Assembly: GCA_000435715.1 (NCBI GenBank)
Contig: FR882592.1
Coordinates: forward strand, 1 to 29,352
Source: Firmicutes bacterium CAG:145
Lineage (GTDB): Bacteria; Bacillota; Clostridia; Peptostreptococcales; Anaerovoracaceae
Length of the DNA: 29,352 nucleotides
Direction: 5' to 3'
Shown here piece by piece: positions 6,998-15,096 of the stretch. Numbering within the stretch: position 1 is the stretch's first letter; every line of letters starts with the position of its first letter. The notes below the pieces were generated by a model. That model saw nothing but the letters and a program-made list of their open reading frames with translations. It did no database searches and had not been told where the DNA came from. The translations under genes and the position numbers were made by a program.

Positions 6998-8920
6998 CTA
7001 AATATCAATAGTCGCATAATGAGCGTTGTCTTCTATAAATTTCTTACGAGGAGGCACTTTATCACCCATGAGAGTAGAGAAAGTCTGATCGGCTGCCGCA
7101 CTGTCTTCTATGGTGATCTGAATCAGCGTTCTGTGTTCGTAATCCATAGTAGTATCCCACAGCTGTTCTGCGTCCATCTCTCCAAGACCCTTATAACGCT
7201 GTATATCGGCTTTGCCAGCTTTACCCTCGAGAGATTTCATCAGCTCTGTCTGTTCATCCTCACCGTAAGTATAGTAAACGTCTTTTCCTTTTTTAACCTG
7301 ATAAAGAGGCGGCTGAGCCGCATAGACAAATCCTCCCTCTATAAGAGGTCTCATATATCTGTAGAAGAAGGTCAGAAGCAGAGTTCTTATGTGAGCTCCG
7401 TCTACGTCGGCATCGGTCATTATTATTATCTTATGATATCTGAGCTTCTCTACATTAAAATCGTCTCCGATACCGCAGCCGAAAGCCGTTATCATATTCT
7501 TTATCTCGTCAGAATTGAGTATTCTGTCGAGTCTTGCTTTTTCTACATTGAGGATCTTACCTCTGAGAGGAAGTATCGCCTGACGCTTTCTGTCTCTGCC
7601 GTCTTTTGCGCTTCCTCCGGCGGAATCTCCCTCGACGAGGAATATCTCGCACTGAGACGGATCTTTATCAGAACAGTCTGCGAGTTTTCCGGGAAGAGAA
7701 AAACTGTCCAGAGCTCCTTTTCTTCTGGTCAGATCTCTGGCTTTTCTGGCCGCCTCTCTTGCTCTGGCTGCTTTGATACATTTTTCCAATATTATCTTAG
7801 CCTGAGCCGGATTTTCTTCTAAAAAAGCTGTAAGATTTTCGTTGGTGGTGGTTTCTACAAAACCTCTCATATCCGGATTTCCAAGCTTTGCTTTAGTCTG
7901 GCCTTCAAACTGAGGCTCCGCCAGCTTTACGGATACTATGGCGGTAAGACCTTCTCTCACGTCTTCGCCGCTCAAAGTGTCGTTTTCTTTAAGTATCTTT
8001 GCTTTTTTTCCGTAATCATTAAAAATTCTTGTTAAAGCGCTCTTAAATCCGACGATGTGAGTACCGCCGTCTGTAGTATTTATATTGTTGGCATATCCTA
8101 AGACGAGTTCATTGTAACTTTCTGTATACTGCATTGCGATTTCTACTTCGCAGGTATCTCTTACTACTTCAAAATATATGATGTCAGGATGAATGGCGTC
8201 TTTATTCTGGTTCTGGAATTTGACAAATTCTTTGATTCCGCCTTCATAGTGATAAGTTTCGCTTCTTTTTTTGCCTTCCCTCTCATCTTTAAAGATAATC
8301 TTTATACCCTTGTTGAGAAAAGCCATCTCCCGCAGCCTGTGTTCGAGAGTATCGAAATCGAATATAGTAGTTTCGAATATTTCAGGATCAGGCCAAAAGC
8401 TGGTCTTTGATCCCGTCTTTTTTGAATCTCCGATAACTTCAAGAGGAGTTACAGTCTTTCCTCTTTCGTAACACTGCTTGTAGATTTTACCGTTTCTTCT
8501 TATCTCTACTTCCATGTGGGTAGAGAGGGCGTTTACTACAGAAGCTCCCACGCCGTGGAGTCCGCCGGATACTTTGTATCCTCCTCCGCCGAATTTTCCT
8601 CCGGCATGGAGAACTGTGTGGATAACTTCTACTGCAGGAATCTTAAGCTTAGGATGCTTGTCCACAGGCATACCTCGGCCGTCGTCCTCCACGGTGATGG
8701 AATTATCCTTGTTAATAGTAACTTTTATTGTGGTGCAGTATCCTGCCAGCGCTTCATCCACACTGTTATCCACAATTTCATATACAAGATGATGCAGACC
8801 CCTTGCTCCGGTGCTTCCTATATACATGCCGGGTCTTTTTCTCACTGCTTCAAGACCCTCCAGCACCTGTATCTGGGCCGCGTCATATTGTCCGTTTGTC
8901 TTCTCGTCCAATAAACTCAT
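6998..8920 (-). CDS. gyrB: DNA gyrase subunit B
   Basis: 640 residues, typical for Firmicute GyrB. It supplies the ATPase of gyrase. The GHKL ATP site is seen in the N-terminal 220 residues (EIVDNSVDEALAG, then DDGRGMPVD and GGLHGVGASVVNALS). The transducer domain follows. The TOPRIM domain has EGDSAGGSAKDGRDR near residue 430 and the metal site DADVDGAHI. The C-terminus has QRYKGLGEMDAEQLWDTTMD, as in all gyrase B subunits. AAGGTGAG precedes the ATG. A consensus promoter lies about 40 nt upstream, after the recF terminator, so gyrB starts a new transcript. Confidence 0.97.
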   Translation of the reverse strand: MSLLDEKTNGQYDAAQIQVLEGLEAVRKRPGMYIGSTGARGLHHLVYEIVDNSVDEALAGYCTTIKVTINKDNSITVEDDGRGMPVDKHPKLKIPAVEVIHTVLHAGGKFGGGGYKVSGGLHGVGASVVNALSTHMEVEIRRNGKIYKQCYERGKTVTPLEVIGDSKKTGSKTSFWPDPEIFETTIFDFDTLEHRLREMAFLNKGIKIIFKDEREGKKRSETYHYEGGIKEFVKFQNQNKDAIHPDIIYFEVVRDTCEVEIAMQYTESYNELVLGYANNINTTDGGTHIVGFKSALTRIFNDYGKKAKILKENDTLSGEDVREGLTAIVSVKLAEPQFEGQTKAKLGNPDMRGFVETTTNENLTAFLEENPAQAKIILEKCIKAARAREAARKARDLTRRKGALDSFSLPGKLADCSDKDPSQCEIFLVEGDSAGGSAKDGRDRKRQAILPLRGKILNVEKARLDRILNSDEIKNMITAFGCGIGDDFNVEKLRYHKIIIMTDADVDGAHIRTLLLTFFYRYMRPLIEGGFVYAAQPPLYQVKKGKDVYYTYGEDEQTELMKSLEGKAGKADIQRYKGLGEMDAEQLWDTTMDYEHRTLIQITIEDSAAADQTFSTLMGDKVPPRKKFIEDNAHYATIDI

Positions 8921-8956
8921 TTTCTCACCTTTTCTCTATATATTTCAACGTTTAAC

Positions 8957-8985
8957 AGTATAACATAATTCAGGCTTTTTTTCAA
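8957..8985 (-). promoter_or_regulatory. gyrB promoter
   Basis: On the minus strand TTGAAA (8980-8985), a 17-bp spacer and TATACT (8957-8962), just downstream of the recF terminator and upstream of gyrB. Confidence 0.75.
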
Positions 8986-9058
8986 TTAAAATATGTATTT
9001 CGGGTTTTTTATTACTTTTATTATTTTAAGAGGTTTAAACCCGCTTTTTTTAACTATA

Positions 9059-9116
9059 AAAGCCCTAAAAAATGGTGTACATATGTCTTTTAGATACCAT
9101 ATTTTTTCAGGGCTTT
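9059..9116 (-). terminator. recF terminator
   Basis: A long hairpin: AAAGCCCT plus an A-run and ATGGT (9059-9076) pair with ACCAT, a T-run and AGGGCTTT (9096-9116), with one bulged C. The outer arm overlaps the last codons and stop of recF. TTTTATAGTT follows on the minus strand. The plus-strand side is also T-rich. Confidence 0.75.
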
Positions 9117-10192
9117 ATTTTTCCGTTTTCTACTGTGAAAATTTTTCCTTTCGACGCAGCTTTCTCAAGACTGTCATTTATCTCCGTAGTAGTTATAAAA
9201 AGCTGTATATCCGACAAAGTTTTTATAAGATATTCCTGACGTCCGGCGTCAAGTTCAGACATGACATCGTCCAGCAAAAGAATCGCCTCCTCACCGGTCT
9301 CTGCCTTTATCAGATCCAGCTCTGCCAGTTTCAGCGACAAGGCCGCAGTCCTCTGCTGACCCTGAGACCCAAAACTTCTTACGTTAATATCGTCTATATA
9401 GAAGGATATATCGTCCCGATGAGGCCCTCTCGTAGTGGTTCTAAGACGCATATCGCTGGGCTGGGATTTTTTTATCGAATTATAGAGCTCGTTTTCAAGA
9501 TTATTTACTATCTTGATATTGGGATCATATTCTATTTTTAGTTTTTCTTTTCCGTCGGTTATATTTCCATGAATCCTGGCGCTGATCTCATTTATTTTTT
9601 CTATAAAATCATTTCTCATGGATATTATCTTTGATCCGTACTTAGCAAGCTGAATATCCCATATATCCAGTACGGAAGAATCTATGTTTCTTTCTTTAAG
9701 GTAATTATTCCGCTGCAGTATAACTTTTTTATAATTAGTTAAGCTGTCGAGGTAAGAAGGTTTAAGCATGCAGAGTTCTCTGTCAATGAATTTTCTTCTT
9801 TTTTCAGGTTCATCTTTTACTATCTTCAGATCTTCGGGAGAAAATATGACTATATAAAGATTTTCCAGCAGATCAGACGTTCTGGATATATTCATTCCAT
9901 TCACTTTGATGGATTTTCCCTGATCTTTTCTTAGAGTTATCTCTACATCGACAGGAAACAGCTGCTTTTGAGCAGTAACCTTTATCTTTGAAAAATCTTT
10001 TTCAAATCTGATCATTTCGGCGTCCTTAGAAGTCCTGAAAGATTTTCCCATGGAACAAATAAAAATGCTCTCTAAAAGATTTGTCTTTCCCTGAGCATTA
10101 TTTCCTATTATGAAGTTTACATTTTCATTGAATTTCAGGTTCAGATGTTCGTAATTTCTGAAATTCTTCAATTCCACTTCTCTTATGTACAT
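9107..10192 (-). CDS. recF: DNA replication and repair protein RecF
   Basis: 361 residues. RecF is an SMC/ABC-type ATPase that binds gapped DNA with RecO and RecR and helps load RecA. Walker A is GNNAQGKTNL (near residue 30), the ABC signature region is SFGSQGQQRTAALSLKLAE (near residue 290), and Walker B is AILLLDDVMSELD. The gene follows dnaN with an 85-nt gap that contains a hairpin. The small S4-domain gene (yaaA) that sits between dnaN and recF in Bacillus is absent here. The coding end is folded into its own terminator. Confidence 0.95.
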   Translation of the reverse strand: MYIREVELKNFRNYEHLNLKFNENVNFIIGNNAQGKTNLLESIFICSMGKSFRTSKDAEMIRFEKDFSKIKVTAQKQLFPVDVEITLRKDQGKSIKVNGMNISRTSDLLENLYIVIFSPEDLKIVKDEPEKRRKFIDRELCMLKPSYLDSLTNYKKVILQRNNYLKERNIDSSVLDIWDIQLAKYGSKIISMRNDFIEKINEISARIHGNITDGKEKLKIEYDPNIKIVNNLENELYNSIKKSQPSDMRLRTTTRGPHRDDISFYIDDINVRSFGSQGQQRTAALSLKLAELDLIKAETGEEAILLLDDVMSELDAGRQEYLIKTLSDIQLFITTTEINDSLEKAASKGKIFTVENGKIKP

Positions 10193-10237
10193 ATCTCTTC
10201 CTGTCTCAAAATCACGGGTATTTTTCGTAATCTCTTA

Positions 10238-10260
10238 AAGAGCCGGCTCATGCCGGCCCT
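10238..10260 (-). terminator. GC-rich hairpin between dnaN and recF (possible attenuator)
   Basis: GCCGGC-TCAT-GCCGGC (10242-10257) lies 18 nt after the dnaN stop. On the minus strand only TCTTTAAG follows, so termination is probably partial and recF is still reached from dnaN. Confidence 0.4.
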
Positions 10261-10277
10261 CATAATATTCTTATTCT

Positions 10278-11390
10278 TTACTGACTTATTCTTACAGGTA
10301 ATATCAGATATTCAAAGCTGTTTCCGTCGATAGGCTTTACGAGGCATGGGCTGACGTTGGTATTAAAATACATGCTTATACTCTCATCGTCTATTACCTT
10401 TAAAACGTCTATCAGGTATTTGGAATTGAATCCTATGGTCAGGTCGTTTCCTTCTTTAGTGACTATTATATCTTCTTTTACGTTTCCTTCTTCTGATTTA
10501 GAAGTTATCTCGATATTATTGTCTTTTATTTCTAATTTTACCAGATTATTCTTTCCTACTTTAGCTAAAAGAGAGGCTCTTTCTACGCTTTCAAGAAAAT
10601 CATTTCTCGAAAGGACTACTCTGCAAGGATTTTCTGCCGGAATTATTCTCTTGTAGTTCATAAAATCTCCTTCTAAAAGTCTTATGACTACTTTTGTATT
10701 TTCCATTATGAAGACGGCTTTTTTCTCGCTTAACAGCATAGTGACATCATCGCCTGAACTTTCTGTCTCCGTTATTATCCTGCTTATCTCGCTGAGTATC
10801 TTAGCCGGTATTATGATATTTTTCTTTTCTTTATTTTTCATCTGTTCTCTGGCGATGGCCATTCTGAACCCGTCTATGGCCACCATATTGAGACTGTTTT
10901 CTTCCATCTCTATGAGTACGCCGGTCATAGCGCCTTTATTTTCATCTATACTTGCGGCAAAAGAAGTCTTCTTTATCATGTCTTTTAAGATTTCCTTATT
11001 AAATACAAGTTCCTCTGAATTTTCTTCATTAGGATTTATGTTAGGAAATTCGTCAGCAGAAAGTCCTATTATATTAAACTCAGAGTTAGAACATTTTATA
11101 TTTACTTTTCCTTCTGTCTCTTCTACTATTATCTCTCCGTCAGGCAGCTTTCTTATTATATCTCCGAATAATTTGGAAAGAACGACTATTTCGCCGGGAT
11201 TAGAGTTTTCAACCTTTATTTTTTTCTCTATGCTTAGGTCGAGATCGGAGGCTGACATAGTCAATATACCGTTATCATCCACTTTTAAAAGAATCCCTTT
11301 TAAGATAGGAATTGTAGTTCTTATAGTAACTGCCTTGGATACTATATTTAAGGCTTTGGTCAGAGTCTGCTGGCTACAGGAAAATTTCAT
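10278..11390 (-). CDS. dnaN: DNA polymerase III beta subunit (sliding clamp)
   Basis: 370 residues, the usual size. The beta clamp is a ring dimer that tethers polymerase III and recruits other replication and repair proteins. The start MKFSCSQQTLTKALNIVSKAV and the repeated clamp-fold segments are typical. The C-terminal LPVRI element that forms part of the partner-binding pocket is present (YLILPVRISQ). GGAGG lies 7 nt before the ATG. The leader upstream is the DnaA-trio and box part of oriC, so dnaN transcription passes through the unwinding site. Confidence 0.96.
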   Translation of the reverse strand: MKFSCSQQTLTKALNIVSKAVTIRTTIPILKGILLKVDDNGILTMSASDLDLSIEKKIKVENSNPGEIVVLSKLFGDIIRKLPDGEIIVEETEGKVNIKCSNSEFNIIGLSADEFPNINPNEENSEELVFNKEILKDMIKKTSFAASIDENKGAMTGVLIEMEENSLNMVAIDGFRMAIAREQMKNKEKKNIIIPAKILSEISRIITETESSGDDVTMLLSEKKAVFIMENTKVVIRLLEGDFMNYKRIIPAENPCRVVLSRNDFLESVERASLLAKVGKNNLVKLEIKDNNIEITSKSEEGNVKEDIIVTKEGNDLTIGFNSKYLIDVLKVIDDESISMYFNTNVSPCLVKPIDGNSFEYLILPVRISQ

Positions 11391-11426
11391 ACGATACCTC
11401 CGTATTAGTTAATATTTATATTTTTT

Positions 11427-11522
11427 GGTAGTAATAGTAGTAATAGGCGTTGTGAATTATGTGGATAACTTATGAGAACATTGATAATTCACTGAAAATT
11501 GTTGTTCAAAATCTGTGGAAAA
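11427..11522 (-). other. oriC: oriC, dnaA-dnaN part: DnaA boxes and DnaA-trio unwinding element
   Basis: Read on the dnaA strand: TTTTCCACA (11514-11522), then TTATCCACA (11460-11468), directly followed by TAATTCACA (11451-11459), a short GC cluster (ACGCC) and six trinucleotides of the CTA/TTA type (about 11429-11446). AT-rich DNA then runs up to dnaN. The opposite strand reads TAG/TAA repeats. This order (boxes, GC cluster, trios, AT-rich) matches the basal unwinding system described for Bacillus subtilis, where DnaA spreads from boxes onto the single-stranded trios. Confidence 0.85.
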
Positions 11523-11560
11523 CAAATAAAATTTATTTTAATAAGTAGGAAAACTCTTTA

Positions 11561-12925
11561 TCAGTCTTTGATTTCTTCTTTAATATTCTCTATGACTTCT
11601 CTTAGATTCTTGTCCATGGAAAGCTCGTCGTCTATCTTTTCGCAGGCGTATAAAACCGTGGTGTAATGCTTTCCTCCAAAGAACTGACCTATCTTAGGAA
11701 GAGAGTAATCTGTCATTTCTCTTATCAGATACATGGCTATCTGTCTTGGGAAGGCTATATTATTAGTCTTCTTTGAAGATTCAATGTCAGTTATCTTTAT
11801 TCCGTAATATTTGCATACTGTCTTTTTTATTTTTTCCGGAGTAACGGTTCTCTCTACATTGCTGAATATGTCTTTGAGAGTCCTCTTTGTAAAGTTCTTG
11901 TCCAGTTTCTCGTTCAAAAGTTGTGAAAATGAGACCACTCTTATCAGGGCTCCTTCTAATTCTCTTATATTGTCTTTTATCTTTTCGGCTATCATACAAG
12001 CCACGTCGTAAATCTCAGGATTTTCGTCGGTGTTTATGCCCATGTTTTCGGCTTTCTTGAGAAGAATGGCTACTCTCGTTTCGTAGTCGGCAGGCTGTAT
12101 ATCGGCGATGAGGTTCCACTGAAACCTCGATCTCAATCTTTCTTCAAGATTTACTAATTTGTTTGGAGCTTTATCGCTGGATATTATTATCTGTTTATTC
12201 GAATCGTAGAGAGAGTTGAAGGTATGGAAAAATTCTTCCTGAGTGCTTTCTTTTCCCTCTAAGAATTGTATATCGTCTATGAGAAGCACGTCGGCTTTTC
12301 TGTATTTTGATTTAAACTCGTTCATCTTGTGAGTGTTCAGAGCTTTTATCAGTTCATTTGTAAACATTTCAGATGAAACGTATAAAACGTTGAGTTTAGG
12401 ATTATTTTCAAGAAGATATATGCCTATGGCGTGCATCAGGTGAGTCTTGCCAAGACCTGAACCTCCGTATATGAATAGAGGATTATAAGCTTCTGACGGA
12501 GATTCTGCTACCGCCAAGGCTGCCGCATGAGCATACTTGTTGCTGTTTCCTACGACGAAATTTTCAAAATTAAATCTGGGATTAAAGATCTTTTCTTTAT
12601 CCAAAAGCTGTTTTTTAGGTTTTATCTTAGGCTCTTCTTTAACTTCTTCCGATTTATATTGATCGGAATCCTTTAAAACAACACGAAAACTATCGCTCAA
12701 GACTTCTTTAAAAGAGGTCTCCAGCGTTGAAAGATAGCGGTTTTTTATAGTAGTTATTATGAACTCGCTCCTGTTGTCGGAATTTACTTCTATGTATACT
12801 ATGTTCAGGTCCTGATCGATTCTTCTTATCTTTAGAGGAAGAAACCAGGTCTCAAAACTTATCTGTGTAGTAATTTCTTTTATCTTGTCGAGTACGCTTT
12901 CCCATATCTTGTTGTAGTCCATCAT
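11561..12925 (-). CDS. dnaA: Chromosomal replication initiator DnaA
   Basis: 454 residues. DnaA binds the boxes at oriC, melts DNA and loads DnaB. Domain I is residues 1-90 and a charged linker follows. The AAA+ domain has Walker A YGGSGLGKTHL (near residue 155), Walker B VLLIDDIQFLEGKE and a sensor RLRSRFQW. Domain IV ends the protein with the box-recognition motif GGKHYTTVLYACEKI. Two ATGs stand in tandem (12925 and 12922). The AGAAGG Shine-Dalgarno is 5 nt from the first and 8 nt from the second, so the second is equally likely. The promoter contains a DnaA box, which suggests autoregulation. Confidence 0.97.
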   Translation of the reverse strand: MMDYNKIWESVLDKIKEITTQISFETWFLPLKIRRIDQDLNIVYIEVNSDNRSEFIITTIKNRYLSTLETSFKEVLSDSFRVVLKDSDQYKSEEVKEEPKIKPKKQLLDKEKIFNPRFNFENFVVGNSNKYAHAAALAVAESPSEAYNPLFIYGGSGLGKTHLMHAIGIYLLENNPKLNVLYVSSEMFTNELIKALNTHKMNEFKSKYRKADVLLIDDIQFLEGKESTQEEFFHTFNSLYDSNKQIIISSDKAPNKLVNLEERLRSRFQWNLIADIQPADYETRVAILLKKAENMGINTDENPEIYDVACMIAEKIKDNIRELEGALIRVVSFSQLLNEKLDKNFTKRTLKDIFSNVERTVTPEKIKKTVCKYYGIKITDIESSKKTNNIAFPRQIAMYLIREMTDYSLPKIGQFFGGKHYTTVLYACEKIDDELSMDKNLREVIENIKEEIKD

Positions 12926-12954
12926 GAAAACCTTCTTTTTTCGTCTATGAATAT

Positions 12955-12983
12955 ATTCTAACTAAAAAGTTATCCACAGGCAA
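12955..12983 (-). promoter_or_regulatory. Candidate dnaA promoter with DnaA box in the spacer
   Basis: On the minus strand TTGCCT (12978-12983), a 17-bp spacer and TAGAAT (12955-12960). The perfect DnaA box at 12970-12978 lies in the spacer, as expected for repression by DnaA. Confidence 0.5.
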
Positions 12984-13057
12984 GTGTGAATTTGTTAATA
13001 TTATAAAATAAATGCTTTTAAAAGTTATCCACAGGTTGTGAATAAAGTTGTGAACAG
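12970..13057. other. oriC: oriC, part upstream of dnaA: DnaA box cluster
   Basis: Two perfect TTATCCACA boxes on the plus strand (12970-12978 and 13025-13033). A TTATTCACA box lies on the minus strand (13037-13045) and a weaker CTGTTCACA next to it (13049-13057). AT-rich DNA lies between. With the dnaA-dnaN cluster this makes a bipartite origin. Confidence 0.85.
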
Positions 13058-13068
13058 ATTTTTGCCCG

Positions 13069-13647
13069 CTATTCACGGCTGTCGGACAAGCTTTCGGACA
13101 GCAGAGAAAATATCCCTCTGGAAGAAATTTCGTATATGATTTTTATGAGTTCTTCTTCAGTAAAGCTTTTTTCTGATTTGTACCAATAGCTGATAACTCC
13201 TATAATGGCTGAAATCTGATATTCCAAAATTATTTCGATATTTTTTAAATCCTTTTTTAATTGGGCTTTTATAAAAGCCAAGAGGCGGGATTTGATTTTT
13301 TCGGTTAAACTGTAATATTGGTTTCTTTTGAATATGATTTCGATGTATCCGCTTCTTTGAGGAAAAAATTTTAAAAACAGAAGGCGTATTAAATTTCCTT
13401 TCAGCAAATTCTCTAAGTCGTCGATTTCATATATCTGCTGGATTACAGGAGAAAGCAAATCGTCTACAGCTTTGTCCAACAAGTCATAGATATTTTGATA
13501 ATATACATAGAAGGTAGTCCTGTTATAACCGGCTTTAATACATAATTCTTTTATGGATATTTTTTCTAAAGGCTTATGCTCATATATCTGCTAAAAGGCA
13601 GTTATGAATTCTTTTTCCTCCCTATGATGATTCATACAGCATCTCAT
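13069..13647 (-). pseudogene. TetR-family regulator interrupted by an in-frame TAG
   Basis: Reading from the ATG at 13647, 18 codons are followed by TAG (13591-13593). The same frame then continues for 173 more codons to a stop at 13069. Joined, it gives a normal TetR length of about 192. The helix-turn-helix is intact after the stop: EKISIKELCIKAGYNRTTFYVYY. The C-terminal part (EYQISAIIGVISYWYKSEK, then EELIKIIYEISSRGI) fits the TetR subgroup that controls drug exporters. No ATG exists between the stop and residue 55, so a shorter functional protein with an intact DNA-binding domain is unlikely. The gene diverges from the ABC remnant, which is also broken. Its 3' end abuts the oriC boxes. 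Confidence 0.75.
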
Positions 13648-13676
13648 GATTTTTTTATTTAATATTAACACAAAAC

Positions 13677-13701
13677 CCGACATTTTGCACTGTATTGTCG
13701 G
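13677..13701. promoter_or_regulatory. Inverted repeat, candidate TetR operator
   Basis: CCGACA and TGTCGG are separated by 13 bp in the divergent region between tetR and the ABC gene, directly abutting the -35 box of the ABC promoter. The position fits an operator. Only the 6-bp outer arms are symmetric. Confidence 0.4.
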
Positions 13702-13730
13702 TTGAATAACGCCGGCGGCAAGGATATAAT
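13702..13730 (+). promoter_or_regulatory. Promoter of the ABC transporter remnant
   Basis: TTGAAT (13702-13707), 17 bp, TATAAT (13725-13730), followed by AGGAGGTG at 13745. Confidence 0.65.
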
Positions 13731-13758
13731 TTCTTACAGCAAACAGGAGGTGATTAAA

Positions 13759-14412
13759 TTGACTATGATAGATATTCGCAATCTTACGAAGGATTACGGC
13801 GGCGGAAAGGGAGTCTTTGGCGTCAGCATTTCCATAAAAAAGGGTGAGGTATACGGGTACCTTGGGCCCAACGGAGCGGGAAAATCCACTACCATGAGGC
13901 ATTTGATGGGATTCATAAGGTCTCAGTCGGGAACGGTTTTGATAGACGGAATGGATTGTTGGAGGGATCAGAAAAAAATACAGAAAAACCTCGGTTATCT
14001 TCCGGGAGAAATATCTTTTCCCGACAACATGACGGGAACGGCCTATTTGAAATTGATAGGGAAGATGAGGGGAATGAAGAGCTTTTCTTATGCCGAGGAG
14101 CTTTTGGATTTGTTTAAGTTAGATACGGGCAGCGGAATATGCTTCTGCTCGTCGTGCATCTTTAACACGTCAAAGAATTCGCTGACTTTTGGGGCGGGGA
14201 TCCCCTTGTATTTTTTCGTAGTCAGCATGTTTATAAAATTGTCAGACGATTTGGATTTTTTAAAGAATTTTACGTTGAACACTCTCTTCGACACTCAGAA
14301 GATACTTGAGGGCAGCGGCTATATTCAGGACTTCATAATAATGGGAGTGTTAGCTTTAATGCTGTACGCTGTAGGCATAATCTGGTTTGAAAAGAAGGAT
14401 TTGCCGCTGTAG
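13759..14412 (+). pseudogene. ABC transporter remnant: ATPase N-half fused in frame to permease C-end
   Basis: 217 residues from a TTG placed 6 nt after AGGAGGTG (the ATG at 13765 is too far). Residues 1-125 are an ABC ATPase up to just before the signature: Walker A GPNGAGKSTT and the Q-loop region LGYLPGE are present. At 'LDTGSGI' the sequence switches to the end of an ABC-2 type permease (SSCIFNTSKNSL, a GAGIPLYFF helix, and a final helix before FEKKDLPL). The LSGGQ motif, Walker B, H-loop and most of the permease are gone. The reading frame stays open, so a fusion protein could be made, but it cannot hydrolyse ATP in the usual way. An internal deletion across the two genes is the simplest explanation. 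Confidence 0.8.
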
Positions 14413-14423
14413 AGCGGAGTGCG

Positions 14424-14464
14424 AAAAAGACTCAAGACCCTGATGGGTGATTGAGTCTTTTTTT
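14424..14464 (+). terminator. Terminator after the ABC remnant
   Basis: AAAGACTCAA (14426-14435) pairs with TTGAGTCTTT (14451-14460), with a 15-nt loop and a T-run to 14464. Confidence 0.9.
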
Positions 14465-14534
14465 GATGGTAGGTTTGGGCAGCTTTGGATGATACATAAT
14501 TATTTAAAAAATTCTAAAAAATAGAATATAATTA

Positions 14535-14564
14535 TTGACATGGTATTATAATATATGTTAAAAT
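14535..14564 (+). promoter_or_regulatory. Promoter of the tandem secreted-protein genes
   Basis: TTGACA (14535-14540), 18 bp, TAAAAT (14559-14564). It is followed by a leader of about 140 nt. Confidence 0.65.
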
Positions 14565-14594
14565 TTTTACAAGTAATAAATATAAAGTTTTAAT

Positions 14595-14654
14595 GGAGGG
14601 CAGACCGATGTTCTATATAATTATATCTTAATTATACAAGTTATTTAAGATATA
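14595..14654 (+). promoter_or_regulatory. Leader with a 7-codon ORF and a 10-bp hairpin
   Basis: GGAGGG (14595-14600) is followed after 7 nt by ATG and a 7-residue frame (MFYIIIS, 14608-14631). The 3' end of this frame, TATATCTTAA (14622-14631), pairs perfectly with TTAAGATATA (14645-14654). This looks like a leader peptide with a coupled hairpin. No T-tract follows, so any control would act on translation rather than termination. Function is inference. Confidence 0.3.
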
Positions 14655-14709
14655 GACGAAGATCTCTTTGAGCTGTGGCAGAATATAGCACGAGAGCGAG
14701 GTGATCAGA

Positions 14710-15084
14710 TTGAAAAATAAAAAATCGTTGAAGTTGTTCCTTCCGGCTGTTTTAGCTTTAATCATGATAGTTTTGATTATTGGCAGCAGTATCGGAAAAT
14801 CCGAAAATATAAATAAAAATGGTGAAAAATATGGAAAATTTCCGACAGATAAAGGATTAAATCAACTTCTTGAAAGTGATTCACTTGATTTGATAGCCGT
14901 TGTGGCTACCAACGGAAAAGAGGGCTACATCAAAAAAACAGATATAGAAGTTTCGGTACCTTCTTCACCGGAAGACGCGGCAACTTATGTCTCAGAAGAC
15001 TATCATGTTAATGTATATAAAAGCGATGGAGAAACAGTAATAGGAGAATTTTTAATTACACAAGCAGTTTTAGAAATGCATTGA
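14710..15084 (+). CDS. Small secreted or anchored protein, paralogue 1
   Basis: 124 residues from the TTG at 14710. AGGTGAT lies just upstream, and an in-frame GTG at 14701 is part of that ribosome site, so it is rejected as start. A Lys-rich N-terminus and a hydrophobic helix (about residues 8-26) form a signal peptide or anchor. The exported part holds a conserved module shared with the next gene: NKNGEKYG, SLDLIAVVATNGKEGYIKK, then P-S-S-P-E-D-A, and VYKSDGETVIGEF near the end. I do not know the family's function. It shares a promoter and, 12 nt further on, an operon with paralogue 2. Confidence 0.65.
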   Translation: MKNKKSLKLFLPAVLALIMIVLIIGSSIGKSENINKNGEKYGKFPTDKGLNQLLESDSLDLIAVVATNGKEGYIKKTDIEVSVPSSPEDAATYVSEDYHVNVYKSDGETVIGEFLITQAVLEMH

Positions 15085-15096
15085 AGGGAGTAAAAA

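Noticed and set aside
7019..7822. Plus-strand open frame opposite gyrB
   Set aside because: Antisense of conserved TOPRIM coding sequence with no start signals.
11429..11446. TAG/TAA trinucleotide repeat as a microsatellite
   Set aside because: Its position beside DnaA boxes and a GC cluster identifies it as the DnaA-trio element.
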